A stretch of DNA of 64,000 bases from Listeria floridensis FSL S10-1187 (GCF_000525875.1 NZ_AODF01000008.1:107969-171968), one strand, 5' to 3'; shown: positions 22,158-32,784, counted from the first letter of the stretch. Made by a program: numbers and translations. The notes: generated by a model from the letters alone, not told the origin.

Positions 22158-22584
22158 TTAAGCAAGCGCATCTTGATAGCATTCTTTTAAAATAAAGTTT
22201 AAATAGAGCATCCGAATACCTAGAACATAGCGTTTTTCAAGCGGTAAAGCTTCTGGGTTTTGCATGAATTGTTCCAGTTCGGAAACGGAAACTTTGCCGT
22301 AGAGCGCAAGCGTTTCGTAGCTGAAATCAAAATAATAAGCGAGCTGAGAGATCACAGCGCGTACTTTTTCATCTTCACTCGTCTTATCGAAACCATCTGC
22401 CATAAAGAACAGTGCGTATTCAGCTTGAGAAATCTGTGGATCGTTTTTAAAATCTGCATTCTGCTTATAATCTGCGGGGATTTTCGATAGGTCGATTGAA
22501 AATATTTTTTCTAAGCTTTTTTTTGCTGATGTTGTATTCCGATTCCAGAATGTCTACGTATTTATGTAGATTTGAGTCAAACAA
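22158..22584 (-). CDS. Hypothetical protein, about 141 aa (frame break)
   Basis: I do not recognise this family. On the minus strand a TTG at 22584 follows AAGGGGG and opens LFDSNLHKYVDILESEYNISKK. The frame then breaks at eight A (T run 22517-22524). One base removed leads on to SLEKIFSIDLSKIPADYKQN and finally to SQLAYYFDFSYETLALYGKVSVSELEQF. The C-terminal half has a helix-turn-helix flavour (short helices around SYETLALYGKVSVSELEQFM), but no confident domain. It has a TATAAT (complement near 22618-22623) upstream. It is soluble, with no signal peptide. Similar-sized uncharacterised proteins occur near this place in Listeria, as far as I recall. Confidence 0.6.
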
Positions 22585-22687
22585 GGCATTAATCCCCCTT
22601 CGAGATTTATACTAGTATTATATCATATTTAAACTTGAAATCATCCCTCTTTTTCTGGATAATAAAAAAAGATTGGAGAGGATATAA

Positions 22688-23379
22688 ATGCTAGAAGTGA
22701 TTGTTCAAAATGGAAAGGACGCTGAACTTGCAAGTAAGTACGGAGCAGATCGTCTGGAAGTTGTGTCAGCGATTAGCGAAGGAGGCTTACGCCAAGTTAT
22801 GGTGCAATAAAAGAAATTATTCGCGCTACTGAGGTTCCGGCGATGATGATGATTCGACCGCATAGCTATTCATTCGTGTATAGTGCCTCAGATCAGCAGG
22901 CGATGCGACGTGATATTGAACTTGCAGGAGAGCTTGGTGTAGCTGGGATTGTTTTTGGGGCGCTGACAGCAGAAGGTGAGATTGATACCACTCTTCTTGA
23001 GCAGGTGATTGACTGGAAAGGCGAGTTGAAGCTGACCTTTCACCGGGCAATTGAGTCGGCAAAAGATATTGAAGCAGCTTACAAAACCTTAAGAATATAC
23101 GGGGAAAAGATTGACCAAGTGCTGACATCTGGCGGCACAGCAAGCGCTGCCAATTCGATTCCCCGCTTAAAAAGCTGGATCAGTGATAGCTTAGCGAATC
23201 CAGACTCCTTTGAGATTCTGGTCGGCAGCGGTGTAACCGATCATAATATTGCTGAACTGCATGCTGCACTTCATAACAGCCAGTATCATGTGGGCAGCGG
23301 CGCGCGACGTGAAAGCCGTTTTGATGAACAGCTTGATGCTGAGCGAATCAAACGTATTAAACACGTGATTGAAGCCTGA
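22688..23379 (+). CDS. cutC: CutC-family protein (frame break)
   Basis: A TIM-barrel protein of the CutC family, historically linked to copper homeostasis; its true reaction is unclear. The first 36 codons (LEVIVQNGKDAELASKYGADRLE) and the rest (AIKEIIRATEVPAMMMIRPHSYSF, LTFHRAIE, VLTSGG) lie in different frames. A single missing base near 22787-22789 (TTACGCC for TTAACGCC) joins them as EGGLTPSYGAIKE. This break is not in a long homopolymer, unlike most others here. Corrected length is about 230 residues. ATG 22688 follows AGAGGAT. It is a separate unit from cvfB. Confidence 0.85.
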
Positions 23380-23450
23380 ATCGCTGTAGCTATCCGATGC
23401 GAGATAAGCTATAATGAAAGGAACGAAAAAAATCAAAAGGTGGATAAACT

Positions 23451-24323
23451 GTGGAAAATTTAATTGGGAAAAGCACGGTTATGAAGGTAAAAGAAGTTTT
23501 AGCTGACGGCTTTTTACTAGAAAAAGAAGAAACGACCGTTAAACTTAAAAAAGGAAACAGCAATCGGCTCGATTTGGCTGTCGGTGAAGAGGTGCAGGTC
23601 TTTCTCTATATTGATTATGATCATGAAGTGACTGCAACGACTACCATTCCAAAGGTTCAAGTGGCACATTACGGTTTTGGAACAGTAACAGATGTCAGAA
23701 AAGATTTAGGCGTATTCGTTGATATTGGAATCGAAAAGGATATAGTGGTTTCGATGGATGATATGCCAGCGCTATCTCATCTTTGGCCCAAAAAAGGCGA
23801 CCGTTTGATGATCGCTTTGCGGCTTGATGATAAAGAGCGTATTTGGGGTGTGCTTGGTACTGAAAAAGAATACAAGACCATCGCAAAACCTGCTCCTAAA
23901 GACATGTTCAATCAAAATGTTTCAGGTACCGTGTATCGCTTGCTTAAAATTGGTTCCTTCATTTACACTGACAACGGCTATATTGGCTTTATTCATGAAA
24001 GTGAACGTACTTCAGAACCACGTTTAGGCGAATATGTAAAGGCGCGAGTTATCGCTGTTAAACCCGACGGCTCTGTCAATTTGTCGCTTCGAGGACGTGC
24101 TTATGAAGTGCTCGATGATGATGCAGAAATGATTCTGACGTATTTACGAAGCGTTGGCGGCGAAATGGGCTTCGGCGATAAATCGAATCCCGATGCAATC
24201 CGCGCAAAATTCGGAATCAGCAAAGCGCAGTTTAAGCGAGCGCTTGGAACGCTGATGAAAGCAGGTCGAGTCACACAGCAAGCCGGACTGATCACGAAGC
24301 TTAATGAAACAGATTCCGACTAA
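23451..24323 (+). CDS. cvfB: S1-domain RNA-binding regulator CvfB (YitL family)
   Basis: A 290-residue protein with tandem S1-like OB folds (about residues 5-65, 70-140 and 150-220) and a C-terminal winged-helix-like segment (AKFGISKAQFKRALGTLMKAGRV). The phrase GFGTVTDVRKDLGVFVDIGIEKDIVVS marks the second S1 domain. In Staphylococcus aureus CvfB affects virulence gene expression through RNA binding; here the role is inferred. The start is GTG 23451 after AAAGGTGG. It lies between cutC and the liaFSR promoter with its own short upstream region. Confidence 0.9.
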   Translation: MENLIGKSTVMKVKEVLADGFLLEKEETTVKLKKGNSNRLDLAVGEEVQVFLYIDYDHEVTATTTIPKVQVAHYGFGTVTDVRKDLGVFVDIGIEKDIVVSMDDMPALSHLWPKKGDRLMIALRLDDKERIWGVLGTEKEYKTIAKPAPKDMFNQNVSGTVYRLLKIGSFIYTDNGYIGFIHESERTSEPRLGEYVKARVIAVKPDGSVNLSLRGRAYEVLDDDAEMILTYLRSVGGEMGFGDKSNPDAIRAKFGISKAQFKRALGTLMKAGRVTQQAGLITKLNETDSD

Positions 24324-24353
24324 AGTATGAGAGAGGGGTACACCCAGAGCGGT

Positions 24354-24382
24354 TTGCCCCTAATCTCGTAACTTTTTATAAT
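24354..24382 (+). promoter_or_regulatory. Promoter of liaFSR-ktrC
   Basis: TTGCCC (24354-24359), a 17-base spacer, TATAAT (24377-24382), about 40 bases before the liaF start. LiaR-type systems usually autoregulate, but I see no clear LiaR palindrome. Confidence 0.5.
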
Positions 24383-24424
24383 AAACGTAAGAATAGCTTC
24401 GTGTGAAGAAAAGGAGGTGCCGCT

Positions 24425-25139
24425 ATGAAGAAAATTGAGAGTTCGACACTCTTTTTATTTTTGATTATTGTTGCGCTTGGGATTGGGCTTGAAATGCTTT
24501 TTAAATGGCAGCTTTTAGTTGTTTTCGCGCTTGGAATCATTTTCCTCTATGCTTCGAGACGACCAGAACTTTCAAAGAAAAAGCAGCGTAATCGATTATT
24601 TTTAGCTGCTGTTTTAATTTTGCTTGCCGTACTTTTAACTTCAACATTCAAAGTTGGAATCGTCATTTTAGGGATTTTTGCTATTTTCCATTATATTAAC
24701 CGAAAACGTGCACCTGAACTTTTGATGATCGAAACGCGTGAAACGGATAAAAAAACAGATAATGTCAATCATTTCATCAAAAATCAATGGTTTGGTAATC
24801 AACGAGTGCTTGATGTCGTTTACGAATGGGATGATATCAACATTCAAACGGGAATCGGGGATACGATTATTGATCTTGGAAATACCGTCCTACCAACTGG
24901 TGAAAGCGTCATTATGATCCGCAGCATCTCTGGCAAAATTCGCTTGCTCGTTCCGTTTGATATTGGAGTTTGTCTCGAACATTCTGCTATTTTCGGGAAA
25001 TTGCAATATGATAAAAAAAAGTACTGCGATTCAAAATAATTCAATCAAGCTCTATTCAGATAACTATGAAACTGCCGCACGGAAAGTCAAAATTGTTACA
25101 TCTGTTGTGCTTGGAGATTTAGAGGTGATTCGCCTATGA
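24425..25139 (+). CDS. liaF: LiaF-like membrane inhibitor of the LiaSR system (frame break)
   Basis: A membrane protein with three to four hydrophobic segments in residues 5-95, then a cytosolic/extracellular domain of the LiaF C-terminal family (NQWFGNQRVLDVVYEWDDINIQTGIGDTIIDLG). In known systems LiaF holds LiaS inactive until cell-envelope stress. The frame breaks at eight A (25013-25020); with seven A the end reads YDKKSTAIQNNSIKLYS and stops at 25139, giving about 237 residues. Strong AAGGAGG site before ATG 24425. The end overlaps liaS by four bases. Confidence 0.9.
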
Positions 25140-26194
25140 CTTATACACGCGCACAGATGCTTTTATGTTCAGTGCTTCTGTTTGTCTGTTCACTGATTGG
25201 TAGCTTAATTTATTATTTCGTAAGTGATATCAGCTGGTATGAATTTTTAATCGGTGTGAAGATTCTTTATTTGCCCTTTATTATTTTTGTTCCGCTGACT
25301 TCGATACTAGCCGGACTAATTATTGGAGCGCTGTCGGGTTATTTAATCAAGCAAAAGTTTGAAGGCATTGATTTTGCGATTCGCTTGCTTGAGCAGGGTG
25401 ATCTTGAAAAGAAAACACAAGAAGAGGAAGAAGAAACTTTTAGCGAAGTTGTGCAAGTCTACAAGCAAATTGATCGACTACGTGATAAAATGAAATCGCA
25501 AACTCTTTTAACCCAAAAAATTGCTAATGAAAAAGCTGAAATAAGTGGAGAAACGAAAGAAGCGATTCTTTCAGAAGAGCGTCATCGTATTGCACGGGAA
25601 CTCCATGATTCAGTGAGTCAGCAGCTTTTCGCTGCGATGATGCTTCTTTCTGCGCTTAATGAACAAGTCGAAAACGATGCTTCACCAGTGCTTAAAAAAC
25701 AGCTTAAAATGGTCGAGTCTATTGTAAACGAATCTCAATCAGAGATGCGGGCTTTGCTTCTCCATCTTCGCCCTACACAACTTGAAGGTAAATCGCTGAA
25801 AAAAGGGATGGAACAGTTACTAAAAGAACTTACGACAAAGCTGCCGATCAAAGTGGAATGGCAAATCGAAGAATTCAAATTACAAAAAGGAATCGAAGAC
25901 CATCTATTTCGGATTGTACAAGAACTCCTTTCGAATACACTGCGTCATTCTAAAGCCGATCTCTTAGAAGTGCGCTTTGTCAAAATTGATAACATGGCTG
26001 TTTTAAAAGTAGTAGATGACGGGGTTGGTTTTGATATGAACACGGTTCCGCAAGGCTCATACGGACTGCAGAATATGCGTGAACGGGTAGAAGAATTTGG
26101 TGGGACGATCAAGATTATCAGTTTTCCCGGACGAGGAACAAGTGTGGAAATTAAAATACCTTTAGTGACTGAGAAGGAAGTGGACGAAGAATGA
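25136..26194 (+). CDS. liaS: Sensor histidine kinase LiaS/VraS-like
   Basis: A 352-residue kinase. Two hydrophobic segments (about residues 7-30 and 43-75) flank a very short extracellular loop, the intramembrane-sensing layout. The phosphoacceptor box is [23 protein letters not shown] (about 143-165, HisKA_3 type), and the C-terminal ATPase domain has NTLRHSKA and DDGVGFD. It senses cell-wall stress together with LiaF and phosphorylates LiaR. It overlaps both neighbours by four bases. Confidence 0.94.
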   Translation: MTYTRAQMLLCSVLLFVCSLIGSLIYYFVSDISWYEFLIGVKILYLPFIIFVPLTSILAGLIIGALSGYLIKQKFEGIDFAIRLLEQGDLEKKTQEEEEETFSEVVQVYKQIDRLRDKMKSQTLLTQKIANEKAEISGETKEAILSEERHRIARELHDSVSQQLFAAMMLLSALNEQVENDASPVLKKQLKMVESIVNESQSEMRALLLHLRPTQLEGKSLKKGMEQLLKELTTKLPIKVEWQIEEFKLQKGIEDHLFRIVQELLSNTLRHSKADLLEVRFVKIDNMAVLKVVDDGVGFDMNTVPQGSYGLQNMRERVEEFGGTIKIISFPGRGTSVEIKIPLVTEKEVDEE

Positions 26195-26832
26195 TAAAAG
26201 TATTATTAGTAGATGATCATGAAATGGTGCGTATCGGCGTATCTGCTTATTTGTCTGTCCAGGATGATATGGAAGTTGTCGGCGAAGCTGAAAATGGTCG
26301 TGAAGGGGCAGATATGGCGCTTGAGCTCCGCCCAGATATTATTTTGATGGATCTTGTGATGGATGAAATGGACGGAATCGAGGCTACAAAAGAAATCATG
26401 CAAAAATGGAAAGAAGCTAAGATTATTATTGTAACGAGCTTTATCGACGACGAAAAAGTCTATCCGGCACTCGAAGCCGGTGCAAGCAGTTACATGCTGA
26501 AAACATCCACTGCAAGTGAAATTGCAGATGCAATTCGTGCTACATACGGTGGGGATTCTGTGCTTGAGCCAGAAGTGACCGGAAAAATGATGCAGCGACT
26601 TACTGCTAAAAGTGAAAAAAAGCTGCATGACGATTTAACCAATCGCGAAAATGAAATTCTGCTTTTAATTGCTGAAGGAAAATCGAATCAAGAAATTGCA
26701 GATGAATTGTTTATTACGCTAAAAACAGTTAAAACACATGTGAGTAATATTTTATCGAAACTTGATGTGCAAGACCGGACACAAGCGGCAATCTATGCCT
26801 TTAAACACGACCTTGTGAAGAAAGAACAATGA
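26191..26832 (+). CDS. liaR: Response regulator LiaR/VraR-like
   Basis: A 213-residue NarL/FixJ regulator. The receiver domain has [13 protein letters not shown] and the phosphorylated Asp in [15 protein letters not shown] (about residue 54). The C-terminal LuxR-type helix-turn-helix is [40 protein letters not shown]. It is the output of the LiaFS system; in Listeria the corresponding regulon concerns cell-envelope antibiotic stress. The next gene, ktrC, begins right at its stop, so K+ gating and envelope stress response share a transcript. Confidence 0.95.
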   Translation: MIKVLLVDDHEMVRIGVSAYLSVQDDMEVVGEAENGREGADMALELRPDIILMDLVMDEMDGIEATKEIMQKWKEAKIIIVTSFIDDEKVYPALEAGASSYMLKTSTASEIADAIRATYGGDSVLEPEVTGKMMQRLTAKSEKKLHDDLTNRENEILLLIAEGKSNQEIADELFITLKTVKTHVSNILSKLDVQDRTQAAIYAFKHDLVKKEQ

Positions 26833-26846
26833 GGGGGGCGCAAAAA

Positions 26847-27507
26847 GTGAAAGAAGGATTTGCTGTTATCGGCTTAGGACGTTTTGGCGGAAGCATTTGT
26901 CGTTCGCTTGTCGAACAAGGTATGGAAGTGCTCGCAATCGATTCAAGCGAAGAGCGAGTCAATGAGTATATGTCGATTGCGACACATGCAGTCATCGCAA
27001 ACTCTACGGATGAAAATGCACTGCGTCAACTTGGAATCCGCAACTTTGAACATGTGATCGTTGCAATTGGTGAAGATATCCAGTCAAGTATCCTGACAAC
27101 CTTGATCTTGAAAGAGATGGGTGTCAAGTTTGTAACCGCAAAAGCCACAAGCGATAAACATGCGAAACTGCTTGATAAAATTGGGGCAGATCGCGTCGTG
27201 CATCCCGAACGTGATATGGGTCGGCGAATTGCACATTACATTGTCTCCAAAAATATGCTCGATTATCTGGAATTATCTGATGAATACAGCCTTGTTGAAA
27301 TCTCTGTATCAGACTCGCGCTTTTTTTGGGAAAAGTTTACAGGAACTTGATTTCCGAAATGCATATGGGGTGAATATTGTCGGTATTAAACGGGATAAAC
27401 AGATGATCATCACACCAGAAGCGACAGCAGTGCTTCATGACGGTGACATTTTAATCGTCATAGGTTCTGATGATGATATCGAACGACTGCAAGAAAAAAT
27501 CCAATAA
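26847..27507 (+). CDS. ktrC: Potassium uptake gating protein KtrC/KtrA-type (frame break)
   Basis: A cytosolic ring-forming protein that gates the Ktr K+ channel according to bound nucleotide. The N-terminal RCK domain has the Rossmann motif VIGLGRFGGSICRSL with the acidic ribose ligand in AIDSSEERV. The frame breaks at seven T (27321-27327); with six T the junction reads SRFFGKSLQELDFRNAYGV and continues into the C-terminal RCK_C domain. Corrected length is about 219 residues. I choose GTG 26847, which follows GAGGGGGG by about 8 bases; an ATG at 26829 overlaps the liaR stop but has no site. The membrane subunit is not in the window. Confidence 0.9.
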
Positions 27508-27561
27508 AAAAAGCTGAAATAAGAAAATGCTGTGTGCATTCCTTATTTCAGCTTTTTTTTT
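27507..27561. terminator. Bidirectional terminator between ktrC and rnjA
   Basis: Stem AAGCTGAAATAAG with CTTATTTCAGCTT, with A runs before and T runs after, between two convergent genes. Confidence 0.85.
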
Positions 27562-27564
27562 CGA

Positions 27565-29232
27565 TTATACTTCCATAATGATTGGTAAAATCATTGGGCG
27601 ACGTTTTGTTTTTTCATACAAAAACGGTTGCAACGTGTCAATAATTTCATTTTTAATTTCCGACCATTGCGTCGTCTTTTTGCCCATTACTTTATCGAGG
27701 TGTTTTTTAAGCAAGTTTTGTGCTTCACCGATTAAGTTTCCAGATTCACGCATGTAAATAAATCCACGTGAAATGATATCTGGTCCAGCCATCACTTTGG
27801 AGTTGTCCATGTTCATCGAAACAACAACAATGACAAGCCCTTCTTCTGAAAGAATACGACGATCACGTAAAACGATGTTACCGATGTCGCCAATTCCGCT
27901 TCCGTCAATATAAACACTCGCAGCTTGAATCTTACCAGCAATATGAGCGGTTTCACTTGTAAGAGCTAGGACATCGCCATTTCCGCAAATAAAACTGTTT
28001 TCAAGCGGGACATCACACTCTGCAGCCGATTCCGCATGAATCTTCTGCATCCGGTATTCCCCGTGGATCGGCATGAAGAACTTCGGCTTCATAAGGCGAA
28101 GCATCAGTTTTTGTTCTTGCTGTCCACCGTGACCAGAAGTGTGAATATTATTCACTTTACCATGAATAACTTCAGCGCCTGCTTGATAAAGCAAGTTGAT
28201 GGTTCGGTTCACGCTAATCGTGTTACCAGGAATAGGGGATGATGAAAAGACAACCGTATCGCCTGGTTGAATTTGGATTTGTCTGTGCGTTCCATTTGCG
28301 ATACGTGACAAAGCAGCCATCGGTTCGCCTTGACTTCCGGTACATAAAATCGTCAACTCATTAGCCGGAATGCGATTAATTTGATTGGGCTCAACAAACG
28401 TGTCTTTCGGAGCTTTAATGTAGCCTAGCTCTTGACCAATTCCAATTGCCGATTCCATACTTCGACCGAAAACAGCAATTTTACGGCCAGTTTCAATCGA
28501 AGATTCCACAACTTGCTGCAAGCGATAAATGTTAGAAGCAAATGTAGCAAAAATAATTCGTCCAGGAACATCACGGAAAATGTTCTTGATGCTTTCTCCG
28601 ACAACACGTTCGCTCATTGTAAAGTTCGGCACTTCCGCATTGGTGCTATCTGAAAGCAAGCAGAGAACGCCTTCCTTGCCGATTTCCGCCATTTTAGTCA
28701 AATTAGCAGGTTCGCCAACCGGAGTAAAATCAAACTTGAAATCGCCAGTATGGACGATATTGCCTGAAGGAGTTTTTACAACGATTCCGTAAGTATCTGG
28801 AATACTGTGTGTCGTTCCAAAGAAAGAAACACTTGTCTTGCGGAACTTGAAAACATCATCTTCTTCAAATTCATAAATTTTTGTTTGACGAAGCAAGCCG
28901 TGCTCCTCAAGTTTATTACGAATTAGAGCACTTGCAAGCTTCCCAGCATAAATCGGGATATTGATTTGACGAAGCAGATAGGGAACCCCGCCAATATGGT
29001 CTTCATGACCATGAGTAATAAACAAGCCTTTGATTTTATCTTTATTTTTCACTAAATAACTGTAATCCGGAATTACATAATCAATCCCAAGAAGTTCATC
29101 CTCAGGAAACTTAATGCCGGCATCAATTAAAATAATTTCGTCTTGAAATTGTACGCCATACGTATTTTTGCCGATTTCACCAAGTCCACCCAAAGCGAAA
29201 ACAGCCGTTTCATTATTTTTAACAAATTTCAT
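27565..29232 (-). CDS. rnjA: Ribonuclease J1
   Basis: A 555-residue metallo-beta-lactamase/beta-CASP nuclease with 5' exonuclease and endonuclease activity, central to mRNA decay and rRNA maturation. The zinc motif [17 protein letters not shown] and further metal ligands (HTGDFKFD) are present. The beta-CASP region and [13 protein letters not shown] follow. The short C-terminal domain ends with [10 protein letters not shown]. No frame break. It starts six bases after rpoY on the minus strand and forms one unit with it. Confidence 0.95.
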   Translation of the reverse strand: MKFVKNNETAVFALGGLGEIGKNTYGVQFQDEIILIDAGIKFPEDELLGIDYVIPDYSYLVKNKDKIKGLFITHGHEDHIGGVPYLLRQINIPIYAGKLASALIRNKLEEHGLLRQTKIYEFEEDDVFKFRKTSVSFFGTTHSIPDTYGIVVKTPSGNIVHTGDFKFDFTPVGEPANLTKMAEIGKEGVLCLLSDSTNAEVPNFTMSERVVGESIKNIFRDVPGRIIFATFASNIYRLQQVVESSIETGRKIAVFGRSMESAIGIGQELGYIKAPKDTFVEPNQINRIPANELTILCTGSQGEPMAALSRIANGTHRQIQIQPGDTVVFSSSPIPGNTISVNRTINLLYQAGAEVIHGKVNNIHTSGHGGQQEQKLMLRLMKPKFFMPIHGEYRMQKIHAESAAECDVPLENSFICGNGDVLALTSETAHIAGKIQAASVYIDGSGIGDIGNIVLRDRRILSEEGLVIVVVSMNMDNSKVMAGPDIISRGFIYMRESGNLIGEAQNLLKKHLDKVMGKKTTQWSEIKNEIIDTLQPFLYEKTKRRPMILPIIMEV

Positions 29233-29238
29233 AAAAAA

Positions 29239-29448
29239 TTACTTCTTCCAGAGCTCAAAGCCCGGTTGCCCTTCTTCATAGGCTAGGTGTTTGTCACTTA
29301 ATGCTTCAACAAATTCAATGTGGAATGGTTGCTCTTTCAAGTTTTGGCGCACTTCAACTTCGTCATTTGCTTCCATGTATAGTGATTGTGTTTTTTCACG
29401 CACCGGAGTTTCGGTGCTGTTTTCTTGATAAAAAACTTTAAAAATCAT
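29239..29448 (-). CDS. rpoY: RNA polymerase epsilon subunit (DUF1447)
   Basis: A 69-residue acidic protein matching the small polymerase subunit of Firmicutes (YkzG): it begins MIFKVFYQE, carries [11 protein letters not shown], and ends GFELWKK. ATG at 29448 follows a GGAGAG site; an upstream in-frame ATG would add ten residues not seen in the family. The rpoY-rnjA pair is conserved in Bacillus and Listeria. The subunit binds the polymerase jaw; its effect on transcription is modest in known cases. Confidence 0.93.
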   Translation of the reverse strand: MIFKVFYQENSTETPVREKTQSLYMEANDEVEVRQNLKEQPFHIEFVEALSDKHLAYEEGQPGFELWKK

Positions 29449-29517
29449 TTTTTTCTCTCCTTTAAAATAAATATTCAAAAGTCAGGAATCCAGTCTAAAT
29501 CCGAACTTTTAAGTCAA

Positions 29518-29714
29518 TTACTGGCGGATATATTTAGTTTTAGCAGCATCAGAAAAACTTAAAAAGACAAAACGAAAACCACCACAGTTTTTGAGTAATA
29601 GCTGTGCCGTGTTTTTCTTTTGCAGACGTTTAATGGCAGGACGCATTTCCATGAATTCCATTTAAAATTCTTTGAAAATCGAACAGCATTAAAATCTGAT
29701 TTTTTCCGTTTCAT
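29518..29714 (-). other. Possible small ORF, about 65 aa, with one frame break; rest of 29449-29897 empty
   Basis: In the 449-base gap between rpoY and the Cof gene, the minus strand from ATG 29714 reads MKRKKSDFNAVRFSKNFK. If one A is missing near 29660-29665, it continues as MEFMEMRPAIKRLQKKN and then FRFVFLSFSDAAKTKYIRQ to a TAA at 29518. It is basic and has a weak or absent ribosome binding site, so it may be chance. Otherwise the gap holds the divergent promoters; TATACT near 29860 is a likely -10 for the Cof gene. Confidence 0.25.
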
Positions 29715-29897
29715 TGCAGGTTTCTTACTTGATCCGAACTATATCCTTGCTTTCTAATATACCATAAATCCATGTAATTGCTACTAGAAAGTGCTATGAA
29801 TTTTGAAAAAAAAGCTGTTTTTCGCGATTTTTCGCTCCCTTTGTGGCATTTTTTGCTATACTAAAAAGTGAGAAGTCAAGATAGTAAGGAGCCGATT

Positions 29898-30669
29898 ATG
29901 AGTAAAATTGTATTTTTTGATGTAGATGGAACACTTGTTGATGAAAAAAAAGAAATTCCTGAGTCAACAAGAAAAGCCATCCAAAGTTTAAAAAGAAAAA
30001 GGAATCTATGTGGCAATTGCAACAGGGCGTGCCCCGTTTATGCTTGATGAAATTGCCGAAGAACTTGGAATCGAATCATTTGTTTGCTACAACGGACAAT
30101 ATGTCATTTTTGAAGGCGAAGTCATCTTGAAAAAACCTCTTCCTCAAGAATCCCTTGAACGATTAATTCAAACAGCAACCGAAAATGAACATCCAATCGT
30201 TTTTTCAGCGAGCGACACGCTTCGTGTTAACTTGCCGGATCATCCAGGCGTGCGCGAAGGTATGACATCCATCAAACGCGAGTATCCAAAAGTAGATGCA
30301 AACTATTATCATGGACGCAATATCTATCAATGTCTGCTATTTTGCGAAGAAAATTACGACGCATTTTACAGCGATAACTTCCCACAATATCGTTTCATGC
30401 GCTGGCATGACGTATCAGTAGACGTTTGTCCAAGCGATGGCTCAAAAGCGCGTGGTATACGCGATATGATCCAAAAATTAGGATTTTCGATGGAAGACAC
30501 ATACGCGTTCGGCGATGGCTTAAATGATATTGACATGCTAAAAGAAGTCGGTTGTGGTGTCGCCATGGGAAATGCTCGTGAAGAACTGAAAGCTGTAGCC
30601 GATCATGTGACAGATTCTGTTTCAGAAGACGGCATCATGAAAGGACTAAAACAAATCGGCTTATTATAA
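29898..30669 (+). CDS. Cof-type HAD phosphatase (YkrA-like, frame break)
   Basis: A sugar-phosphate or nucleotide phosphatase of the HAD superfamily, Cof subfamily with a C2 cap. Motif I is FFDVDGTLVD at the N-terminus. Motif IV is FGDGLNDIDML near residue 203, and motif III the Lys in GSKARGI. The frame breaks at an AAAAA run (29990-29994): with four A the sequence reads SLKEKGIYVAIATGRAPF, giving about 256 residues. ATG 29898 follows AAGGAG. In Bacillus the ykzG neighbour ykrA is of this family. Physiological substrate unknown. Confidence 0.88.
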
Positions 30670-30702
30670 GCTATTTAACCTTATAAAAGTAGTATCTATA
30701 TG

Positions 30703-30740
30703 TGAAAAGACCTATTTTGTTTAAAAATAGGTCTTTTCTT
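30703..30740 (+). terminator. Terminator after the Cof phosphatase gene
   Basis: A 15-bp stem GAAAAGACCTATTTT with AAAATAGGTCTTTTC followed by TTATAAG. Strong. Confidence 0.8.
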
Positions 30741-30754
30741 ATAAGGTCATTTGT

Positions 30755-30812
30755 AATTTTCTTACAGTTTTTACAGTAAGAATTTGTAAAACCTCTCATT
30801 AAAGTGTAATAT
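30755..30812 (+). promoter_or_regulatory. Promoter of the OPT transporter with a CodY-like box
   Basis: TTGTAA (30784-30789), a 17-base spacer, TAATAT (30807-30812). Upstream, AATTTTCTTACAGTT (30755-30769) matches 12 of 15 positions of the CodY consensus AATTTTCWGAAAATT. CodY control of peptide uptake would be sensible, but a 12/15 match in AT-rich DNA is weak evidence. Confidence 0.45.
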
Positions 30813-30873
30813 ATTAACAGTTGCTTTGATACTCTAAAGCACAAATTAACCAAATAGAAAAAGGGGTGTTACA

Positions 30874-32772
30874 ATGAGTGAGCAAAAAGGGAACAAACCA
30901 TTTGTTCCTTACGTACCAGCATCGAAATCCCTTCCTGAATTAACCGCTACGTCGATTATCTTGGGGATCATCTTGGCAATTTTGTTCGGTGCTGCGAATG
31001 CTTATCTCGGTTTAAAGGTGGGACTGACAGTATCGGCATCCATTCCTGCCGCTGTTATTTCCATGGGAATTTTGCGGGGGATTTTTAAACGCGATTCCAT
31101 TCTTGAAAATAATATCGTTCAGACAATGACAACAGCCGGGGAAGCCCTTGGTGCAGGAGCCGTATTTACGATCCCTGCGCTATTTCTCATGGGCATTGAA
31201 ATCAAGCAGATTATGCTGATGTTCATTGTTCTGACAGGGGGATTTTTGGGTGTGTTCATGATGGTTCCGCTTCGTCGTATGCTGATTGTGAACGAACATG
31301 AGACATTACCTTATCCCGAAGGAACAGCCTGTGCTGAAGTGTTGAAATCTGGGGAAACCGGCGGCTCACAAGCCAAACTTGTTGCCCTTGGATTCTTAGC
31401 AGGCGGTGTCGTAAAAGTTCTAACAGACGGCTTGAAACTTTTTAAAAGCGAAATTCAAGTTGGTGTTTACAAATTCCACAATGCGTTTGTTGGCACACAA
31501 ATTTATCCAGCGCTTGTCGGGGTTGGTTTTATTATCGGTCCTAAAATTGCCGGACAAATGGTCGCGGGGGGCTTAATGGCCTCACTTGTTCTTGTACCTG
31601 CTATTGCTTTTTTCGGAGGAGAAAGCGCGCAAGTTATTTTTCCAGCAGCCGAAGCTTTAAGTCATTTAGATGCAGCAGCAATCTGGGATAATTACATACG
31701 TTATATCGGTGCCGGAGCCGTTGCAGCAGGCGGACTCATTACGCTTGTAAAAACACTTCCAGCTATTTACCACACATTGAAAAGCACGATGCAAAGTATG
31801 AATAAAAATAGAAATAATCAACGCTTAGAACTTGAACGGACAGATCGCGATATCCCAATGAAATGGGTGCTGATCTGTATCGCAGCTATCCTATTAATTA
31901 TTGCGTTTGATCCATTCACAAAAGTCGGCATTATCGGAGCACTTGCGATTGGAATCTTTGGATTTTTATTCGTAACCGTAGCTTCACGTATTGTTGGTAT
32001 TGTCGGAAGTTCTTCTTCACCTGTTTCCGGCATGACAATTGCGACTCTTCTCATTGTTGCGATCGTGTATAAAGCATTTGGGTATCATGGAAACGAAGGA
32101 ATCTTGCTCACACTTACCGTAGCAGCAATTGTTTGTTCAGCACTTGCAGTTGCCGGTGACATTTCCCAAGACCTTAAAACCGGTTATTTAGTGGGCGGAA
32201 CACCTTGGAAACAACAAGTAGCGATGATGATCGGAGTACTTGCGAGCGGTCTTGTTATGGGGTATATCCTTACACTTCTCGACAATGCTTACGGTATGGG
32301 TTCAGCTGCACTTCCTGCACCAAAAGCGATGTTGATGAAAATACTGGCCGAGGGAATCTTGAACGGTAATCTCCCTTGGGATCTTATCTTCATTGGGGTT
32401 TCCATTGCTATTGTAGTGGAATTCATGGGCATGAACTCACTTGTTTTCGCAGTAGGACTATACCTGCCGCTTAACATCAGCGCAACAGTCATGTTCGGCG
32501 GATTTGTGCGGATGATCGTAAATGCAGTCATTAAACGTAAAAATGATAAAGAGGAAGGCGAAGCCCGCATCGAACGCGGCACATTGTTCGCATCCGGTTT
32601 AATTGCCGGCGAATCGCTCCTCGGTGTCGTTATTGCCTTCATCATTTCGATCAATGCTCACATTATTCCAGAAGACGTCTTGATTCATAATCAGTGGCTA
32701 CCGTTCCTCGTCTTCATCCTAGTGTGTGCGATGCTTTACTTTGCTACCGTTCCTCGAAAGAAAAAAGCTTAA
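30874..32772 (+). CDS. OPT-family oligopeptide transporter
   Basis: A 632-residue membrane protein with about 14-16 hydrophobic segments. The N-terminus ATSIILGIILAILFGAANAYLGLKVGLTVSASIPAAV is characteristic of the OPT superfamily (bacterial branch), which moves small peptides or metal-chelate peptides with protons. GDISQDLKTGYLVGGTPWKQQ is the second conserved motif. It follows AAAAGGGGTG. A PqqD-like gene starts 12 bases after its stop and ends before a terminator, so the two form an operon. Substrate unknown. Confidence 0.9.
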   Translation: MSEQKGNKPFVPYVPASKSLPELTATSIILGIILAILFGAANAYLGLKVGLTVSASIPAAVISMGILRGIFKRDSILENNIVQTMTTAGEALGAGAVFTIPALFLMGIEIKQIMLMFIVLTGGFLGVFMMVPLRRMLIVNEHETLPYPEGTACAEVLKSGETGGSQAKLVALGFLAGGVVKVLTDGLKLFKSEIQVGVYKFHNAFVGTQIYPALVGVGFIIGPKIAGQMVAGGLMASLVLVPAIAFFGGESAQVIFPAAEALSHLDAAAIWDNYIRYIGAGAVAAGGLITLVKTLPAIYHTLKSTMQSMNKNRNNQRLELERTDRDIPMKWVLICIAAILLIIAFDPFTKVGIIGALAIGIFGFLFVTVASRIVGIVGSSSSPVSGMTIATLLIVAIVYKAFGYHGNEGILLTLTVAAIVCSALAVAGDISQDLKTGYLVGGTPWKQQVAMMIGVLASGLVMGYILTLLDNAYGMGSAALPAPKAMLMKILAEGILNGNLPWDLIFIGVSIAIVVEFMGMNSLVFAVGLYLPLNISATVMFGGFVRMIVNAVIKRKNDKEEGEARIERGTLFASGLIAGESLLGVVIAFIISINAHIIPEDVLIHNQWLPFLVFILVCAMLYFATVPRKKKA

Positions 32773-32784
32773 GAGGTGACTAAA

